Assembly (NCBI GenBank): GCA_040007195.1
Contig: JBDTVQ010000403.1
Location: 1 to 6,384, forward strand
Source of the DNA: JAFLBB01 sp040007195
Lineage (GTDB): Bacteria; Acidobacteriota; Terriglobia; Bryobacterales; Bryobacteraceae
Length of the DNA stretch: 6,384 nt
Direction: 5' to 3'
A model generated the notes under the pieces. That model made no database searches and was not told the DNA's origin. It saw only the letters and a program-made list of their open reading frames with translations. Of this stretch, positions 5,549 to 6,384 are shown piece by piece. The translations under genes and the position numbers were made by a program. The stretch's first letter is position 1, and every line of letters starts with the position of its first letter.

Positions 5549-6384
5549 ATGCCCACGCATAGCAGCCGGCATGCGGAACCTCAGCCCACGGTGCGCCGGG
5601 CGGCGCAGCGGGAGACGACGCTCGAGATTTCGCTGCGCGGGCGCGAATCGCTGGGGAAGCGTGTCGGACCCTATCAATTGGAACGCGTGCTCGGCCACGG
5701 TGGCATGGGCACCGTGTACCTGGCCAGCCGCGTCGACCAGCAGTACGAGAAGCGCGTTGCGATCAAGCTGATCAAGTCCGGTTTGGCCACCGAGAATCTG
5801 ATGACCCGCTTTCGCGTGGAGCGGCAGATTCTGGCCAAGCTCGACCATCCCAACATCGCCCGCATGTTCGACGGCGGCGTGACCGACGGGGGCGAACCAT
5901 ACTTCGTGATGGAGTACGTCGCCGGGGCCCTGCCGCTGGACGAGTATTGCGACCAGAACGAGCTGGGCATGCGGCAGCGCCTGGACGTGTTCCGCCAGGT
6001 GTGCGAAGCCGTGCAGTACGCACACCGGTTTCTGGTGGTCCATCGCGACATCAAGCCGGGGAACGTGCTGGTATCACGCCACGGCCTGGTGAAGTTGATG
6101 GACTTTGGCATCGCCAAGGACCTCATGGCCGGCGCGCTGCCGGAACAGGTGGCCGACGCCGGATATGGGCGTTCCATGACGCCGCACTATGCCAGCCCGG
6201 AGCAGATGAGCGGGCAGGCGATCGGCACGGCAAGCGACATCTACTCGTTGGGTGTGATTCTCTATGAGCTGCTCACAGGATGCGCCCCCTACGGCGCCGG
6301 TGACGACGACCTGGACGAGTTGAAACGGCAGGTGTGCGAGGTAGCTCCGCTGCGGATGAAGCGGCGATTATCGCCCAAGCAGGC
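5549..6384 (+). CDS. Serine/threonine protein kinase (Hanks type), 3' end outside window
   Basis: An open frame runs from ATG 5549 to the window edge (278 complete codons, no stop). After a basic, unstructured-looking leader of about 39 residues the kinase domain starts 'GPYQLERVLGHGGMG'. Key elements in order are the Gly-rich loop G49-H-G-G-M-G54, the VAIK lysine Lys73, the helix-C Glu91 ('FRVERQIL'), catalytic HRD 165-167 within 'HRDIKPGNVL', DFG 185-187, the P+1 region 'TPHYASPEQ' (211-219), and 'SDIYSLGV' with Asp230. All residues for activity are present. The RD motif suggests control by activation-loop phosphorylation; the loop holds Ser209 and Thr211. No membrane segment lies before the kinase domain. 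Relatives often carry a membrane anchor with TPR, WD40 or other repeats after the kinase, but that part is not in view. An in-frame GTG at 5525 is an alternative start; neither start has a Shine-Dalgarno. Confidence 0.93.
   Translation, partial: MPTHSSRHAEPQPTVRRAAQRETTLEISLRGRESLGKRVGPYQLERVLGHGGMGTVYLASRVDQQYEKRVAIKLIKSGLATENLMTRFRVERQILAKLDHPNIARMFDGGVTDGGEPYFVMEYVAGALPLDEYCDQNELGMRQRLDVFRQVCEAVQYAHRFLVVHRDIKPGNVLVSRHGLVKLMDFGIAKDLMAGALPEQVADAGYGRSMTPHYASPEQMSGQAIGTASDIYSLGVILYELLTGCAPYGAGDDDLDELKRQVCEVAPLRMKRRLSPKQ

Noticed and set aside
5384..6043. A 219-codon minus-strand frame opposite the kinase gene
   Set aside because: The plus strand encodes all kinase motifs in order; the antisense product has no recognisable features and also overlaps the pyrophosphatase start.
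5549..6384. Kinase as a pseudokinase
   Set aside because: The VAIK Lys, helix-C Glu, HRD Asp, DFG Asp and the Gly-rich loop are all present.

Overview
The window looks like a chromosomal segment of a GC-rich Gram-negative bacterium, most likely an acidobacterium of the Bryobacterales/Solibacter type. This is an inference from protein style only: a secreted one-domain carboxypeptidase-regulatory-like protein, tandem universal stress proteins ending in the 'REAPCPVLSI / RESPCPVVSV' pattern, and an Asp/Gly-rich Ser/Thr kinase. No rRNA, tRNA, mobile element or CRISPR array was seen. Genes are packed tightly; the two largest gaps are 222 bp and 104 bp, both between divergent genes.

Left block (1-2548, + strand): a tightly overlapping operon of three SPFH/Band-7 membrane proteins and a small membrane protein. 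It contains the 3' end of an HflK-like gene, a full hflC, a second HflK-like gene with a striking alternating His tract at its N-terminus, and a 170-aa single-pass protein with a probable NTF2-like outer domain. The four genes overlap by 1, 4 and 23 nt, so they are probably translationally coupled. HflK/HflC are known to form a membrane cage around the FtsH protease. An HflK-HflC-HflK' trio plus an extra membrane subunit would be a variation on that theme, and it is the most interesting item here.

Middle block (2565-4877): two divergent tandem-domain universal stress protein (USP) genes separated by 222 bp. The minus-strand USP is followed after 15 bp by a small secreted carboxypeptidase-regulatory-like protein with an excellent Shine-Dalgarno. 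Both USPs keep an ATP-type glycine motif in their first domain and have lost it in the second in the same way.

Right block (4899-6384): a complete family I inorganic pyrophosphatase (minus strand) diverges from a Ser/Thr protein kinase (plus strand) that runs off the window with an intact catalytic core up to its end. Their 104-bp shared upstream region carries a GGTATT-N6-AATACC dyad. Neither gene has a visible Shine-Dalgarno, and a -10-like element sits close to each start, so leaderless transcripts are possible.
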